DNA from: Roseomonas indoligenes
GTDB lineage: Bacteria > Pseudomonadota > Alphaproteobacteria > Acetobacterales > Acetobacteraceae
Length of the DNA: 64,000 nucleotides
Reading direction: 5' to 3'
Assembly (NCBI RefSeq): GCF_017813365.1
Contig: NZ_JAGIZA010000002.1
Span: 414,394-478,393, forward strand
Shown here in pieces: positions 24,979-35,100 of the stretch. The position numbers and the translations under genes are program-made. The stretch's first letter is position 1; the number at the start of each line of letters is the position of its first letter. The notes below the pieces were generated by a model, which did no database searches, had not been told where the DNA came from, and was given only the letters and a program-made list of their open reading frames with translations.

Positions 24979-26811
24979 ATGACACTCGATCAGGGGCTGG
25001 CGTTCGGGCTGATGGCCGTAACCATCGGCCTGTTTCTTTGGGGGCGCTTCGCCTACGACGCGGTGGCGCTGGGCGCCTTGCTGGCGGGGGTGCTGATCGG
25101 CGTGGTCCCCGCGAACAAGGTCTTCGAGGGCTTCGCGGACGATGTGGTGGTGATCGTGGCCGCCGCGCTCGTCATCAGCCACGCCGTGGCGAAGTCGGGC
25201 GCGGTCGAGGTGATCATGCGGCCGCTGGTCCCGCATCTTCGCGGCGCCGCGCTGCAGGTGCCCGTGCTGGCGGCCTGCACCATGCTGCTGGCGATGGTCA
25301 CGAAGAATGTCGGGGCCCTGGCGATCATGATGCCGGTGGCGCTGCAGCTGGCGCGCCGCACGGGCACGCCTGCGGCAGCGATGCTGATGCCCATGTCCTT
25401 CGCCGCCATGGTGGGCGGCGTGGTGACGCTGGTGGGCACGGCACCGAACATCATCATGGCCCGCGTGCGGGGGGAGCTGACGGGCGAGCCCTTCCGCATG
25501 TTCGACTACGCGCCGGTGGGGCTGGGCATCTGCGCGGTGACGCTGGCCTTCCTGGCCATCGGCTGGCGGCTGCTGCCCGGCGGGCGCAAGGGCGCATCCT
25601 CCCTGGAGGCCGCGTTCCAGATCGGAGAGTACACGATCGAGGCCCGCCTGCCGCGCGAGGGCGAGGCGGTGGGCATGAGCGTGGCCGAGCTGGAGGCGCT
25701 GGCCGAGGGCGACGTGCGGATCTCCGCCATTCTTCCGCCGAAGGGGACAGGGCCTGCCACGGGGGAACTGGGATCGGGGGTGGCGCCGATCACCGCGGTG
25801 CCCTCGCCGGGCCGGCGGCTGGAGGCGGGCGAGGGCTTGCTGCTGCGGGGCGAGCCGGAGGAGCTAGAGCGGCTGGTGGCCCGCGCCGGGCTGGAGCTGG
25901 ACGAGGACCGCGCGGTGCCGGACGCCCCGGAATCCGATGCGGACGACCAGAAGGTCGTGGAAGGCGTGGTGACGGCGGAGAGCCCGCTGGTGGGGCGCAC
26001 CCCGGCGGCGCTGACGCTGCGGAGCCGCCACGGTGTCTCGCTGCTGGCGGTCAGCCGGCGGGGACGGGGGCAGATCCGGGAGAGCCTGTCCCAGCTGCGG
26101 CTGCGGGCCGGCGATGTGGTGCTGCTGCGCGGCCTGGCCGCGACGATGCCGGACAACCTTGGCGAGTTGCGCGTGCTGCCGCTCGCGGAGCGCGGCATGG
26201 CGCTGGGGCGTGGGCGGCGGTCCTGGATCCCGTTGGGGGTTCTAGCGGCGGCAATGGTGCTGGTGGCCGTTGGAGCCCTGCCCGTGGGCGTGGCCTTCTT
26301 CGGGGCGGTGGTGGCGCTGCTGGTCTGCCGCGTGATGACGACGCGCGAGGCCTATGAGGCGGTGGACTGGCCGGTGGTGGTGCTTCTGGCCGCGCTGATC
26401 CCGGTGAGCGGCGCCATCCAGCACACCGGCGGGACGGGGCTGCTGGCGGGATGGCTGACAACGGCGGTGCAGGGGCTGCCGGGGATGGTGGCGCTCGGCG
26501 TGACCATGGTGCTGGCCATGGCCGTTACCCCCTTCCTGAACAACGCGGCGACAGTGCTGGTGATGGGGCCGATCGCGGCGACGCTGGCGAAGCAACTGGG
26601 GTTGAACCCCGATCCCTTCCTGATGGCCGTGGCGCTGGGGGCGGCGAGCGACTTCCTCACCCCCATTGGGCACCAGTGCAACACGTTGGTGATGGGGCCG
26701 GGCGGGTATCGCTTCGGTGACTACGCGCGGCTGGGGCTGCCGCTCTCGGTGATGGTGGTGCTGGCCGGGGTGCCGCTGATCGCCTTCTTCTGGCCGCTGG
26801 TCCCGCACTGA
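24979..26811 (+). CDS. SLC13-family permease with RCK_C (TrkA-C) domains
   Basis: A 610-residue inner-membrane protein. About five N-terminal and six C-terminal hydrophobic spans flank a soluble middle of about 200 residues (210-410) with two TrkA-C-like domains (IEARLPREGEAVGMSVAEL and LLAVSRRGRGQIRESLSQ). The paired motifs TKNVGALAIMMPVAL with VGTAPNIIM, and LNNAATVLVMGPIA with SDFLTPIGHQCN, are the two inverted halves of the CitMHS/SLC13 ion-transporter fold. The substrate may be a dicarboxylate, sulfate or similar anion. It ends 7 bp from the convergent lpxXL stop. Confidence 0.85.
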   Translation: MTLDQGLAFGLMAVTIGLFLWGRFAYDAVALGALLAGVLIGVVPANKVFEGFADDVVVIVAAALVISHAVAKSGAVEVIMRPLVPHLRGAALQVPVLAACTMLLAMVTKNVGALAIMMPVALQLARRTGTPAAAMLMPMSFAAMVGGVVTLVGTAPNIIMARVRGELTGEPFRMFDYAPVGLGICAVTLAFLAIGWRLLPGGRKGASSLEAAFQIGEYTIEARLPREGEAVGMSVAELEALAEGDVRISAILPPKGTGPATGELGSGVAPITAVPSPGRRLEAGEGLLLRGEPEELERLVARAGLELDEDRAVPDAPESDADDQKVVEGVVTAESPLVGRTPAALTLRSRHGVSLLAVSRRGRGQIRESLSQLRLRAGDVVLLRGLAATMPDNLGELRVLPLAERGMALGRGRRSWIPLGVLAAAMVLVAVGALPVGVAFFGAVVALLVCRVMTTREAYEAVDWPVVVLLAALIPVSGAIQHTGGTGLLAGWLTTAVQGLPGMVALGVTMVLAMAVTPFLNNAATVLVMGPIAATLAKQLGLNPDPFLMAVALGAASDFLTPIGHQCNTLVMGPGGYRFGDYARLGLPLSVMVVLAGVPLIAFFWPLVPH

Positions 26812-26818
26812 GGCGGGA

Positions 26819-27718
26819 TCACCGCCAGCGGCGGTGCATCCAGAGCCACTGGCCCGGGTGCTCGCGCACCCAGCCGGCGATCACGTCGTTCACCGCCTGG
26901 GTGGCGGCGGCGACGTCGATCAGGCCCTCGGCGTCGCGGGGCATGGGGATGGGGTCGGTCAGCTCCAGGCGGAAGCGGCTGCCTTCCAGCCGGATGGCCC
27001 GGGCGCCGCGCACGGGGCAGTCGAAGCGGCGAGCCAGGTTGGCCAACAGCGGGTTGGCATGGGCGGGGCGGCCGAGGAAATCCACCACCGGGCCGCGGCC
27101 GAAGCGCTGGTCCACCACCATGCCGACCACGGCGCCGCGCTGCAGGGCTTTGGCGAGCTTGGTCGGGGCGGTGAGGCCGGCTGGGATCAACTCGCCCATC
27201 ATCCCCTTGCGGAGCTTCAGGATGGCGTCCGCCACGGGCTTGCTGTTGGGGGTGCGGTAGAGGACGGCGGCGTCCAGCCCGTGCTTGGCGGCGGCCACTG
27301 CCGGAAGTTCCCAGTTCGCCAGATGGGCGGCGAAGACGAGACAGGGGCCGCCATTCGCCCGGATTTCGCCGAAGCGGGCAAAGGTGGCGTCGTCGATCTG
27401 GATGCGGGCCTCCGGGTCGCGCGCCTCGGTCAGATCCCAGATCGTGTTGATGTGGACGTACTCGGCGGAGACGCGGCCGAGATTGTCCCAGGCCTCGTCC
27501 GCGATCCGCCGGTGCCAGGCCGCGTCCTTCTCCGGGAAGGCGGCGGCGATGTTCTCCATGGCGATGCGGTGGGCCTTGGTCAGCGGCCCCAGGCGGCGGG
27601 CCAGCGCGGAGCCGACGCGCGGGCCGAGAACGGGGCCCAGCGCGCGCGGCACGGCAAAGCCCAGACTCGTCAGGGCGGACAGCGCGGCGTCCGCGGCCCC
27701 TCCGCCCTTCTTCGCCAT
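26819..27718 (-). CDS. lpxXL: Lipid A very-long-chain acyltransferase LpxXL
   Basis: A 299-residue lauroyl/myristoyl-type (LpxL/HtrB) acyltransferase. The catalytic HX4E motif is AAHLANWELPA, and later motifs include VVGMVVDQRFGRGPVVDFLGRP and the C-terminal EHPGQWLWMHRRWR. It is the last gene of the acpXL operon, so it most probably transfers a very-long-chain hydroxyacyl group from AcpXL to lipid A at the inner membrane, as rhizobial LpxXL does. The ATG at 27718 starts two bases after the adh2XL stop; the longer open frame upstream lies within adh2XL. Confidence 0.88.
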   Translation of the reverse strand: MAKKGGGAADAALSALTSLGFAVPRALGPVLGPRVGSALARRLGPLTKAHRIAMENIAAAFPEKDAAWHRRIADEAWDNLGRVSAEYVHINTIWDLTEARDPEARIQIDDATFARFGEIRANGGPCLVFAAHLANWELPAVAAAKHGLDAAVLYRTPNSKPVADAILKLRKGMMGELIPAGLTAPTKLAKALQRGAVVGMVVDQRFGRGPVVDFLGRPAHANPLLANLARRFDCPVRGARAIRLEGSRFRLELTDPIPMPRDAEGLIDVAAATQAVNDVIAGWVREHPGQWLWMHRRWR

Positions 27719-27720
27719 GG

Positions 27721-28743
27721 TTAGATCGTCACCACGATCTTGCCGAAGACCCGGCGGCTCTCCAGCCGGTCCAGGCCTTCCGCGAAGTTCTCCAGCGGGA
27801 TCACGCGGTCCAGCACGGGGGACATGCCGCCGGCCATCTTGCCCAGCCCGTCCGCGACGTTGCGCATGGAGGCGCCGAAGCTGCCGAAGATCCTCAGCTG
27901 GCGCTGGAAAATCATCATCAGGTTCGTCTCGGCCGAGACGCCGGAGGTGGAGCCGCAGGTGACGAGGCGGCCGCCCATCTTGAGCGAGAGGAGGGAGGCG
28001 GCCCAGGTGCTGGCACCCACATGCTCGAACACCACGTCCACGCCGCGCTTGTTGGTGACCCGGCGGGCGACGGAGGAGAAGTTCTTCTCGCTGTAGTTCA
28101 CGACGTGGTCGGCGCCGAGCGCCAGCGCCTTCTGGCACTTCTCGTCGTCGCCGGCGGTGGCGATGATGGTGCAGCCGAGCGCCTTGGCTTCCTTGATCGC
28201 CACGGTGCCGATGCCGGAGCCGGCGGCGTGGACCAGGATCGTCTCGCCGGGCTGCAGGCGGGCGTTGTCGAACAGCATGTGCTCGACGGTGGAGAAGGTG
28301 ATGGCGGCGCAGGCGGCGTCGTTCGTCTCCACCGCATCCGGCACGCGCACCAGCAGGCGGGCCTGCTGGTTCACGTATTCCGCCGCGAAGCCGTCGAGGT
28401 GGAAGCCCTTCACCCCCGCGACGTTCTCGCAGAGGTTGTCGCGGCCTTCCAGGCAGGCGTGGCAGTGGCCGCAGGTCTGGGCGCCGTAGGGGGCCACGCG
28501 GTCGCCGACCTTCCAGCCCTCCACGCCCTCGCCGAGCGCGTCGATCTCGCCCACCGCCTCCGCGCCGACGCAGATCGGCAGCTTGCGTTGGGCGAAGGCC
28601 ATGCCGCGCCAGCCCCAGACATCGATGTGATTCAGGGCGATGCCGCGCATCCGCAGCCGGACCTCGCCGGGGGCGGGGGGCGGGGGCTCGGGGATGTCCT
28701 CAAGCCGCAGGTCGCGGTCGCCATGTAGGCGAAGGGCACGCAT
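27721..28743 (-). CDS. adh2XL: Zinc-binding alcohol dehydrogenase/enoyl reductase of the lipid A VLCFA cluster
   Basis: A 340-residue medium-chain dehydrogenase. The structural zinc motif is CGHCHACLEGRDNLC, and the NAD(P) site is HAAGSGIGTVAIKEA. In rhizobia the equivalent gene (adh2XL) sits between fabF1XL and lpxXL and is thought to serve as the reductase for very-long-chain fatty acid elongation, as such dehydrogenases act like the enoyl-reductase domain of polyketide synthases. Its ATG overlaps the fabF1XL stop (ATGA). The role follows from context; sequence alone says only MDR family. Confidence 0.8.
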   Translation of the reverse strand: MRALRLHGDRDLRLEDIPEPPPPAPGEVRLRMRGIALNHIDVWGWRGMAFAQRKLPICVGAEAVGEIDALGEGVEGWKVGDRVAPYGAQTCGHCHACLEGRDNLCENVAGVKGFHLDGFAAEYVNQQARLLVRVPDAVETNDAACAAITFSTVEHMLFDNARLQPGETILVHAAGSGIGTVAIKEAKALGCTIIATAGDDEKCQKALALGADHVVNYSEKNFSSVARRVTNKRGVDVVFEHVGASTWAASLLSLKMGGRLVTCGSTSGVSAETNLMMIFQRQLRIFGSFGASMRNVADGLGKMAGGMSPVLDRVIPLENFAEGLDRLESRRVFGKIVVTI

Positions 28744-29990
28744 CAGCGCGGCTCCCCCGAGAGGACGAGGCAGACATTCTGCCCGCCGAAGCCGAAGGAG
28801 TTGGAGAGCACGTGCTTCACCGTCGCGTCCCGCGCCACGTTGGGCACCACGTCCAGCGTGATGCTCGGGTCGGGCTCGTCGTGGTTGATGGTCGGGGGCA
28901 GGCGGCCGTCGCGGATGGTCAGCAGGGAGAACACCGCCTCCAGCGCGCCGGCGGCGGAGAGGGTGTGGCCGATCATGCTCTTGTTAGAGGAGATCGGCGG
29001 CGCGCTCTCGCCGAACACGGCGCGCATGCCGAAATTCTCCATCTTGTCGTTCTCCGGCGTGCCGGTGCCATGGCCGTTCACGTAGGAGATGTCGCCCGGC
29101 TCCAGACCCGCATCGGCCAGGGCGTTCCGCATGGCGCCGACGATGGCGCGGCCATCGGGGTTGGAGCGTGTGCGGTGGAAATTGTCCGCCCGCTCCCCCG
29201 CGCCGGCGACGAGGCCGATGATGGTGGCGCCGCGCGCCTTCGCCGCCTCGTAGCTCTCCAGCACCAGGGCGGCCGCGCCCTCGCTCATCACGAAGCCTGC
29301 GCGGTTCTTCTCGAAGGGGCGGGAAGCCTTGGTGGGGTCGTCGTTCCGCTGGGAGAGAGCGGAGAGGAGGGAGAAGCGGATCAGCGCCTCCGGCTGCACC
29401 GTGCCGTCCGCGCCGAGGGCGATGCAGGCATCCGTCTCGCCCCGCTGGATCGCCTCCACCCCCAGCTGGATGGCGGTGGCGCCCGTGGCGCAGGCCGTGG
29501 TGGTGGTGATCGGCGCGCCGCGGGTGCCGAAGCGGGCCGCCAGGCGCTCGCCCACGCCGCCGTAGAGGCAGGTCTCGTAGATGTCCGCGCGGCCGGCTGC
29601 GGCCGCGGTCATCCCGGGATAGGTAGGGTCGCCGGCGCGGGCGAGGGAGAAGCGGTGGGGCCACTCCACCTCAACCGGCGGCATGCCGAGGAAGAGGGGG
29701 CCGGGGAAGGCGCCCTTCGTGCCGATCGCGGACTCGGCGACCGCTTCCTCGATCGCCATCGCGGCCATCCGCTCCACGCGCACGGGACTGGTGAAGCCCT
29801 CGTCGCCGGGCAGGTCCACGGTGCCGGCGATGGTGGTCTTCAGGTGCTCGGTCGGGAAGCGCGTGATCCGGCGGATGCCGGACTGGCCGGCGAGCAGCCG
29901 GGACCAATTGTCCTTTACCCCGAAGCCGAGGGCGGTGACGGCGCCGATCCCCGTGACGGCAACGAGGGGGCGGCCGAGATGGTCGCGCAT
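28743..29990 (-). CDS. fabF1XL: Beta-ketoacyl-ACP synthase FabF1XL
   Basis: A 415-residue ketosynthase of the FabF type with a complete Cys-His-His triad: TTTTACATGATA (Cys167), NGHGTGTPENDK (His307) and NKSMIGHTLSAAGALE (His342). It should condense malonyl-ACP with acyl-AcpXL to lengthen the chain. The ATG at 29990 overlaps the fabF2XL stop by one base (ATGA). A longer open frame upstream adds a stretch overlapping fabF2XL and is not needed. It is probably a partner of the degenerate FabF2XL next to it, in the way KS and chain-length factors pair. Confidence 0.9.
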   Translation of the reverse strand: MRDHLGRPLVAVTGIGAVTALGFGVKDNWSRLLAGQSGIRRITRFPTEHLKTTIAGTVDLPGDEGFTSPVRVERMAAMAIEEAVAESAIGTKGAFPGPLFLGMPPVEVEWPHRFSLARAGDPTYPGMTAAAAGRADIYETCLYGGVGERLAARFGTRGAPITTTTACATGATAIQLGVEAIQRGETDACIALGADGTVQPEALIRFSLLSALSQRNDDPTKASRPFEKNRAGFVMSEGAAALVLESYEAAKARGATIIGLVAGAGERADNFHRTRSNPDGRAIVGAMRNALADAGLEPGDISYVNGHGTGTPENDKMENFGMRAVFGESAPPISSNKSMIGHTLSAAGALEAVFSLLTIRDGRLPPTINHDEPDPSITLDVVPNVARDATVKHVLSNSFGFGGQNVCLVLSGEPR

Positions 29991-31171
29991 CAGGTGTTCC
30001 CCGCCTTGGTTGCAGAGGGGCGAGACAGGGTGGCCAGGGCCTCGCCGCGCCACTGGCCGAAGGCGGTGACGAGGACGCGGTTGGGGGAGGCGGCCTCGCC
30101 AGCGTCGGCCGGGTCCATGGGGGCGTAGAAGCCGCCGCGGGAGAGGGCGAGGGCGGCCAGGGCGACATGGGCGGGGAAGGCGCCCTCCACCCCGTGGCCG
30201 ATGAGGCTGGCGGGGCGGCGGACCGGAAGGTTCAGCTCGCGGAGGAAGGCGTCCTCCTCCGCCGAGGCGGCGGGGGAACCCGAGTTGCCGGAGATCACGG
30301 CATCCACGCCATCCGGCGCCACGCGGGGCAGCAGGGCGCGGGCCGCAGCAGCGGACTCGCCGGGGGTGACGCGGCGGCTGGTGTCGCTGGCCACCGCATC
30401 CAGCCGTGCCAGCACGCGGGCGCCGCGGGCGGCGGCGTGCTCCGCCGTCTCCAGCACGAGGAAGCCGGCGGTGCTGCCGAGGACCATGCCCTGGCGCGCC
30501 GAGAGCGGCTTGAAGGCGCCCTGGTACATGCCCTCGCCACCCCGGTAGAGCAGCAGCAGGTCCCAGCGCTGGGCCGTCATGGCGCCGCCGACGAGGGCGA
30601 TGCCGCCACGGCCTTCCGCCAGCCGGGCATGGGCGATGCGCACCGCGTCGGCCGCCGCGCTCTCCTCGCCCATGAAGGTGCGGGAGGAGCCGGTGACGCC
30701 GTGGACGATGGAGATGTTGCCCGCCAGCAGGTTTGAGAGCTGGGCAAGGAAGAGGGTGGGGCGCAGGCCGGTGGCCAGCAGCTCGTTCAGCCGGTCGCCG
30801 CCGCCGTCGCTGTGGTCCGCGAGTTCCGTGTTCACCTGCTCGTCCAGCGCTAGGTCGCGCTCGCCACCGCCGGCAGCGACGATGAGGTGCATGTCCTCCA
30901 CCAGCCCGCGCGCGCCCGCGTCGTCGATGGCGAGACCAGCGGCGTAGGTGCCCAGGCGCTGCCAGGGCTCCATCTGGCGCTGGTCGCCCTTCTTGGGGAT
31001 CTGGGCGTCGAGGTTCAGGGCGGGCAGGGGGTGAACCGGCCAGGGGGCGTAGGTCGCCTCGTCCACCACCGGGGCGGTGCCGGCGGAGAGGGCGTTCCAG
31101 TGGGCGTCCGGCCCCTCGCCGAGCGCCGTCACCAGGCCGATGCCGGTGATCACCACCTCGTGCCGGGTCAT
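29990..31171 (-). CDS. fabF2XL: Degenerate beta-ketoacyl synthase subunit FabF2XL
   Basis: A 393-residue ketosynthase-fold protein with the family start HEVVITGIGLVTALGEG. Where FabF has its active-site Cys, it reads VHGVTGSSRTFMGEESA with no Cys. The NxHGTGT motif is replaced by ISGNSGSPAAS without His. Only the third site survives (SLIGHGVEGAFP). It therefore should not condense by itself and may serve as a chain-length-factor-like partner of FabF1XL. The gene order matches rhizobial acpXL clusters. Its start overlaps the fabZXL stop (ATGA). Confidence 0.85.
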   Translation of the reverse strand: MTRHEVVITGIGLVTALGEGPDAHWNALSAGTAPVVDEATYAPWPVHPLPALNLDAQIPKKGDQRQMEPWQRLGTYAAGLAIDDAGARGLVEDMHLIVAAGGGERDLALDEQVNTELADHSDGGGDRLNELLATGLRPTLFLAQLSNLLAGNISIVHGVTGSSRTFMGEESAAADAVRIAHARLAEGRGGIALVGGAMTAQRWDLLLLYRGGEGMYQGAFKPLSARQGMVLGSTAGFLVLETAEHAAARGARVLARLDAVASDTSRRVTPGESAAAARALLPRVAPDGVDAVISGNSGSPAASAEEDAFLRELNLPVRRPASLIGHGVEGAFPAHVALAALALSRGGFYAPMDPADAGEAASPNRVLVTAFGQWRGEALATLSRPSATKAGNT

Positions 31172-31626
31172 GCGGCGTGCCCGGGCAGGCCGATCCGCAC
31201 GGCGTTGGCGCGCATGGCGGCCTCCAGGTCCGGGTGGGGGAAGGGCATGGAGCGCAGCAGGATCTCCGCGTCCGCGATGCGCTTGCCCGCGCTGGTCACG
31301 CGCGCCTCCGTTACCGTGTAGCCGGAGCCGTCATGGGTGACCTTGGCGGTGACATCCAGCGGGGCGTCCGGCCCGACGAAGTTGCGGAACTTCGCCTCCT
31401 TCACCGACATCAGGAAGGGCATCTGGGCGAAGCCGTTGCGGCCGAGGATGAGCCAGCCGCTGGCCTGGGCCATCGTCTCCACCAGCAGCACGCCGGGCAC
31501 CAGGGGATGGCCGGGGAAATGGCCCTCGAAGACGGGGCTGGCTTCCGGAACGCGGCTCTCCACCACGATGGCGTCGCCTTCCAGCGACACCACGCGGTCG
31601 ATCATCTGGAAGTATTCGAGGCGCAT
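31168..31626 (-). CDS. fabZXL: 3-hydroxyacyl-ACP dehydratase FabZXL
   Basis: A 152-residue hotdog-fold dehydratase with the FabZ motif EGHFPGHPLVPGVLLVETMAQASG split around His36 and Glu50, the catalytic pair that removes water from 3-hydroxyacyl-ACP. It is dedicated by position to the AcpXL fatty acid pathway, lying 7 bp after acpXL. The C-terminus (MPFPHPDLEAAMRANAVRIG) extends past ordinary FabZ, which fits the XL version. The stop overlaps fabF2XL (ATGA). Confidence 0.88.
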   Translation of the reverse strand: MRLEYFQMIDRVVSLEGDAIVVESRVPEASPVFEGHFPGHPLVPGVLLVETMAQASGWLILGRNGFAQMPFLMSVKEAKFRNFVGPDAPLDVTAKVTHDGSGYTVTEARVTSAGKRIADAEILLRSMPFPHPDLEAAMRANAVRIGLPGHAA

Positions 31627-31633
31627 CGGCGCC

Positions 31634-31927
31634 TCAGGCGCTCTTGGCGGCGACCAGCTCGTCGATGCGGGCCGCGAGGTTCTTCATGACGAAGTAGTGC
31701 TCGGCGGGCTTCTCCCCGGCGTTCACCTCCTGCGTCCACTTCTCCACCGGCACCTTGATGCCGAAGGCCTTGTCGATCGCGAAGACGATGTCGAGGAAGT
31801 CCAGGCTATCGATGCCCAGGTCCTCGGTCACGTGGCTCTCCGGCGTGATGCTGTCGCGGGAGACCTCGCTGTTCTCGGCGATGATGTCGGCCACCTTGTC
31901 GAAGGTGGGAGAAGTCTCGGCAGCCAT
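31634..31927 (-). CDS. acpXL: Specialised acyl carrier protein AcpXL
   Basis: A 97-residue acyl carrier protein. The phosphopantetheine site is [19 protein letters not shown] with Ser41. The sequence then follows AcpXL, not housekeeping Acp[28 protein letters not shown] and a C-terminal Lys-rich end. AcpXL carries the growing very-long-chain (about C28) 3-hydroxy fatty acid for lipid A. It is the first gene of the six-gene operon. The 150 bp upstream should hold the promoter, but I see no certain -35/-10 pair. Confidence 0.95.
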   Translation of the reverse strand: MAAETSPTFDKVADIIAENSEVSRDSITPESHVTEDLGIDSLDFLDIVFAIDKAFGIKVPVEKWTQEVNAGEKPAEHYFVMKNLAARIDELVAAKSA

Positions 31928-32072
31928 CTGGCGGTTCCTGCGTCACGCGCCGGGCGCGGCCGCGGGGCCGGGCAGGGGCGGGGTCTGGATGATCGGCGCG
32001 GGTCATGGACCGGAATGGGGTGGAAAGTCCAGGGGCCGCGGGGGCCTGTGCCCTTATCCCTTGAAAGGGCTG

Positions 32073-32110
32073 AAAAAGCGAACGCCCGCCCCGGGGTGGG
32101 GCGGGCGTTC
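32073..32110 (-). terminator. Rho-independent terminator of the RTX protein gene
   Basis: Read on the minus strand, a perfect 13-bp stem (GAACGCCCGCCCC with GGGGCGGGCGTTC, 32080-32110, 5-nt loop) is followed after two bases by TTTTT (32077-32073). It lies 45 bp after the stop of the large RTX gene. It is one of the best terminators in the window. Confidence 0.85.
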
Positions 32111-32154
32111 CGTGCCGGCCGGGGCGGACCCCGGCCGGTGTTTCCCGGGTCGGC

Positions 32155-35100
32155 TCAGACCACCCAGATATCGGCGGCGGTGACGGCCGCCCCGGCCTGG
32201 ACCGTGCCGAAGCGAATGGCGTCCGCACCGCCGGCGCCGTCCGCGTCGTAGTAGAGGGCGCTGGTCGCGGCGTCGAAGAGGACGTGCTGCTCCGCCGTGG
32301 CGGCGACCCGGCCCGTCCCGAAGGCGGCGAGGTCGATCGCGCCCCTGGCCGTCAGGGCCGCGAAGGCATCCCCGTCCAGCTCGATCCGGTCCTCGCCGGA
32401 AGCGAAATCCATCAGGCGGGTCAGGTTGCCGGGGCCGGCCGGGGCGTCGAAGCGGAAGGTGTCCGCCCCCTCGCCGCCGGTGAGGCGGTTGGAGCCGGCG
32501 CCGCCCATCAGCGTATCGTTGCCGCCATTGGCGATCAGCGTGTCGTCCCCGCCCAGGCCGGAGAGGATGTTGTCCCCGTCCGTGCCGAGTATGCGGTTGG
32601 CCAGGGCGTTGCCCGTGCCGGAGACCGCGTCGCCGGCCATGATGAGCTTCTCGACGTTGTTGCCCAGCGTGTAGTCGATCCAGGCGGTGACGCGGTCGGA
32701 GCCCTCATCGGCCTTCTCGAAGATCCGGTCGCCCGCGCTGAACACCTCGTAGCCGTCATCGCCCGCGCCGCCGGCCATGTAGTCGTCGCCGAGGCCGCCG
32801 ATGAGGCGGTTGTCGCCGGCGCCGCCGAAGATCTGGTCGTCGCCCGCGTTGCCGATCAGGGTGTTGTTGCCGTTGCCGCCCTGGATGTTGTCCCGGCCGT
32901 CGCCGCCGAACACCCGGTCAACCCCCGTGCCGTCCACCAGGGTGCCGAGGACGGTGTCCGCGCGGGCCGCGAGGTTTTGGATGCGCTCGTCGCCCGCGGG
33001 GGTGGTATCGGCCTCGTCGAAGGCCGTTGCGGTCGTGCCGTGCACCGCCTTCAGGTACTCGGCGAAGGCGTCCTGCTCACTGCCCTTGGCGGCGAAGGTG
33101 GCCGCGCCGTCCGTCAGGGCGGCATTGTTCAGCAGGTCCACCCGGCTGTCGGCATAGAGGCCGATGGGATAGCTGTCGCCGCCCGGGACGTCCGCCAGGA
33201 AGCTCAGCGTCACAACCTTGATGGCCCGGCCGGCATCGCCCACCAGCTCGCCGTTCCGCACGATCGTGTCCAGCACGTGCCCGGCATCATCGAGGATGAC
33301 GAGGTTGCGGACGCGCTCGCCTTCCTGCAGCACCGCGCCGGTCGCATCCAGGCGCTGGGCCTGGAGCGAGGCGTCGAAGCTGAAGGAGACGCCGCCGAAC
33401 TGGCCGAACTGGCCGGGTGTGGCGTTCGGGCCCGTCGCGGCCACCGCGTGCTCGAAGACCCGCTCCAGCTCCGCCGCTGTCAGGGTGACGATGGAGAGGG
33501 CGTTGTTGAAGCGCAGCGAGTTCTCGATATCGAGCTGGCTGACGCCGCCCACCGGCTTGCCGGCATCCGGGTTGCCCTGCGGGGGCAGCTCGGGGGCGTC
33601 GGCGCCGAGGCCGTAGGAGCCGATCTCCGCCCGGATGCCACCGCCGTTCTTGATGGAGACGGTCACGCCCGCATCCACCTGCTTGGCGACGAAGAGGTTG
33701 GCGTCGGCGGAGAGGTTGCCGAGGTTCGTCTCCTCGGTGCGGACCTCGCCGCGGCGGCCCTCCAGGTACACGTCCGTGTAGCCGAGGACGTTGCCGTCCT
33801 TGGCCGCGATCACGTCGGCGATGGCGTCGGTGACGGCCTTCACCTCGCCGCCGCGGGTGCCGTCCGCATAGGCGTCCTCGTTGCCCCAGAGGGACTTCAC
33901 GGCCGCATCGTTCACGGCGATGGCGCCGGAATTCGCGTCCGTGATGCTGTCGGGGATGATGTCGCCGTTCGCGTCGAAGGTGACGGTCAGCTTGCCGATG
34001 TAGGAGTACTCGTTGCCCGTGTTCACGATGGCGGTGGACTTGCCGTCCGCGTCCTCGACGATCACGGGGTAGGTCTCGCTCGCCGTGTCGCCCGGCTGCA
34101 GCGCGTCGCCCTCGTTCGCGAAGACGGCGTGGCTGCCGCCCGCGATGATCACGTCCACGTCGCTGAGCTTGCCGGCGAGTTCCAGCTCGTTCTGGTACTG
34201 CTGGAGGTGGCTGAGCAGGATGATCTTGTTCAGGCCCTGGGCCGTCATCTGGTCGATCAGCGGCTGCAGGATGGACGCGAGCTCGTCCATGTTGTCCACG
34301 CCGCCGTCACCGGCCGGATCCTTCACCGTGACGCCGCCGACGGAGGAGATGGAGGCGAGGAGCTGGGTGGTGACGCCGAGCACGCCGATCTTCTCGCCGT
34401 TCTCCGTGATGACCGTCCAGGGGGCGACCTGCTGGTCCGCCGCCTCGGCGTTCAGCGCCTCCGGGGTGGCCAGGTCGCCCGCGGTGGTCGCGTAGGTCGA
34501 GGCGTCGCGCAGCGCGGCAGTGAACAGGTTGCGCATCGCGGCGTCGTTGGTGAAGTCGAGGTTCGCCGAGAGGTAGGGGAACATCGCGCCGATCGAGGTC
34601 ACGGCGGCGGAGGTGGTGCCGGTGCCCTTGGCGAAATCGATGGCATTGGCCACGGCGGTGGAGCCGAAGTCCCACTCATGGTTGCCGAAGACGCTCGCCT
34701 GGACACCGAGGGCGTTCATGATGGCGATGTCCACGGCCGCCGGGTTCAGCGCCAGGCCGGAGAGGCTGGCGGCGGGAACGCCCAGCAGCCAAGCGTAGAG
34801 GTCGATCAGCTCGTCCTTGACGGTCGGGTCCGTCTCGGCCGCGTTGAAGGGGCTGGGGATATAGTTGTCGCCGGAGGAGAGGGTAATGCTGTTGGCCGCC
34901 CCGTCCTCGAGCTTGTCGATGATGGCGGCGAACTGGGCGGCGCGGGTGGTGGCGGCCAGCCCCGCCTCGAAGTCGGAGGCGTGCAGGATCTGCAGGGTGA
35001 AGTTGCCGTCCACCGCCGCCAGCTCATGAGCGGTGGTCTTCCCGTTGCCCTCGCTGGGGGAGAGCAGCAGGGGGCCGGTACCCGCGGGGGCGTCCTCGGC

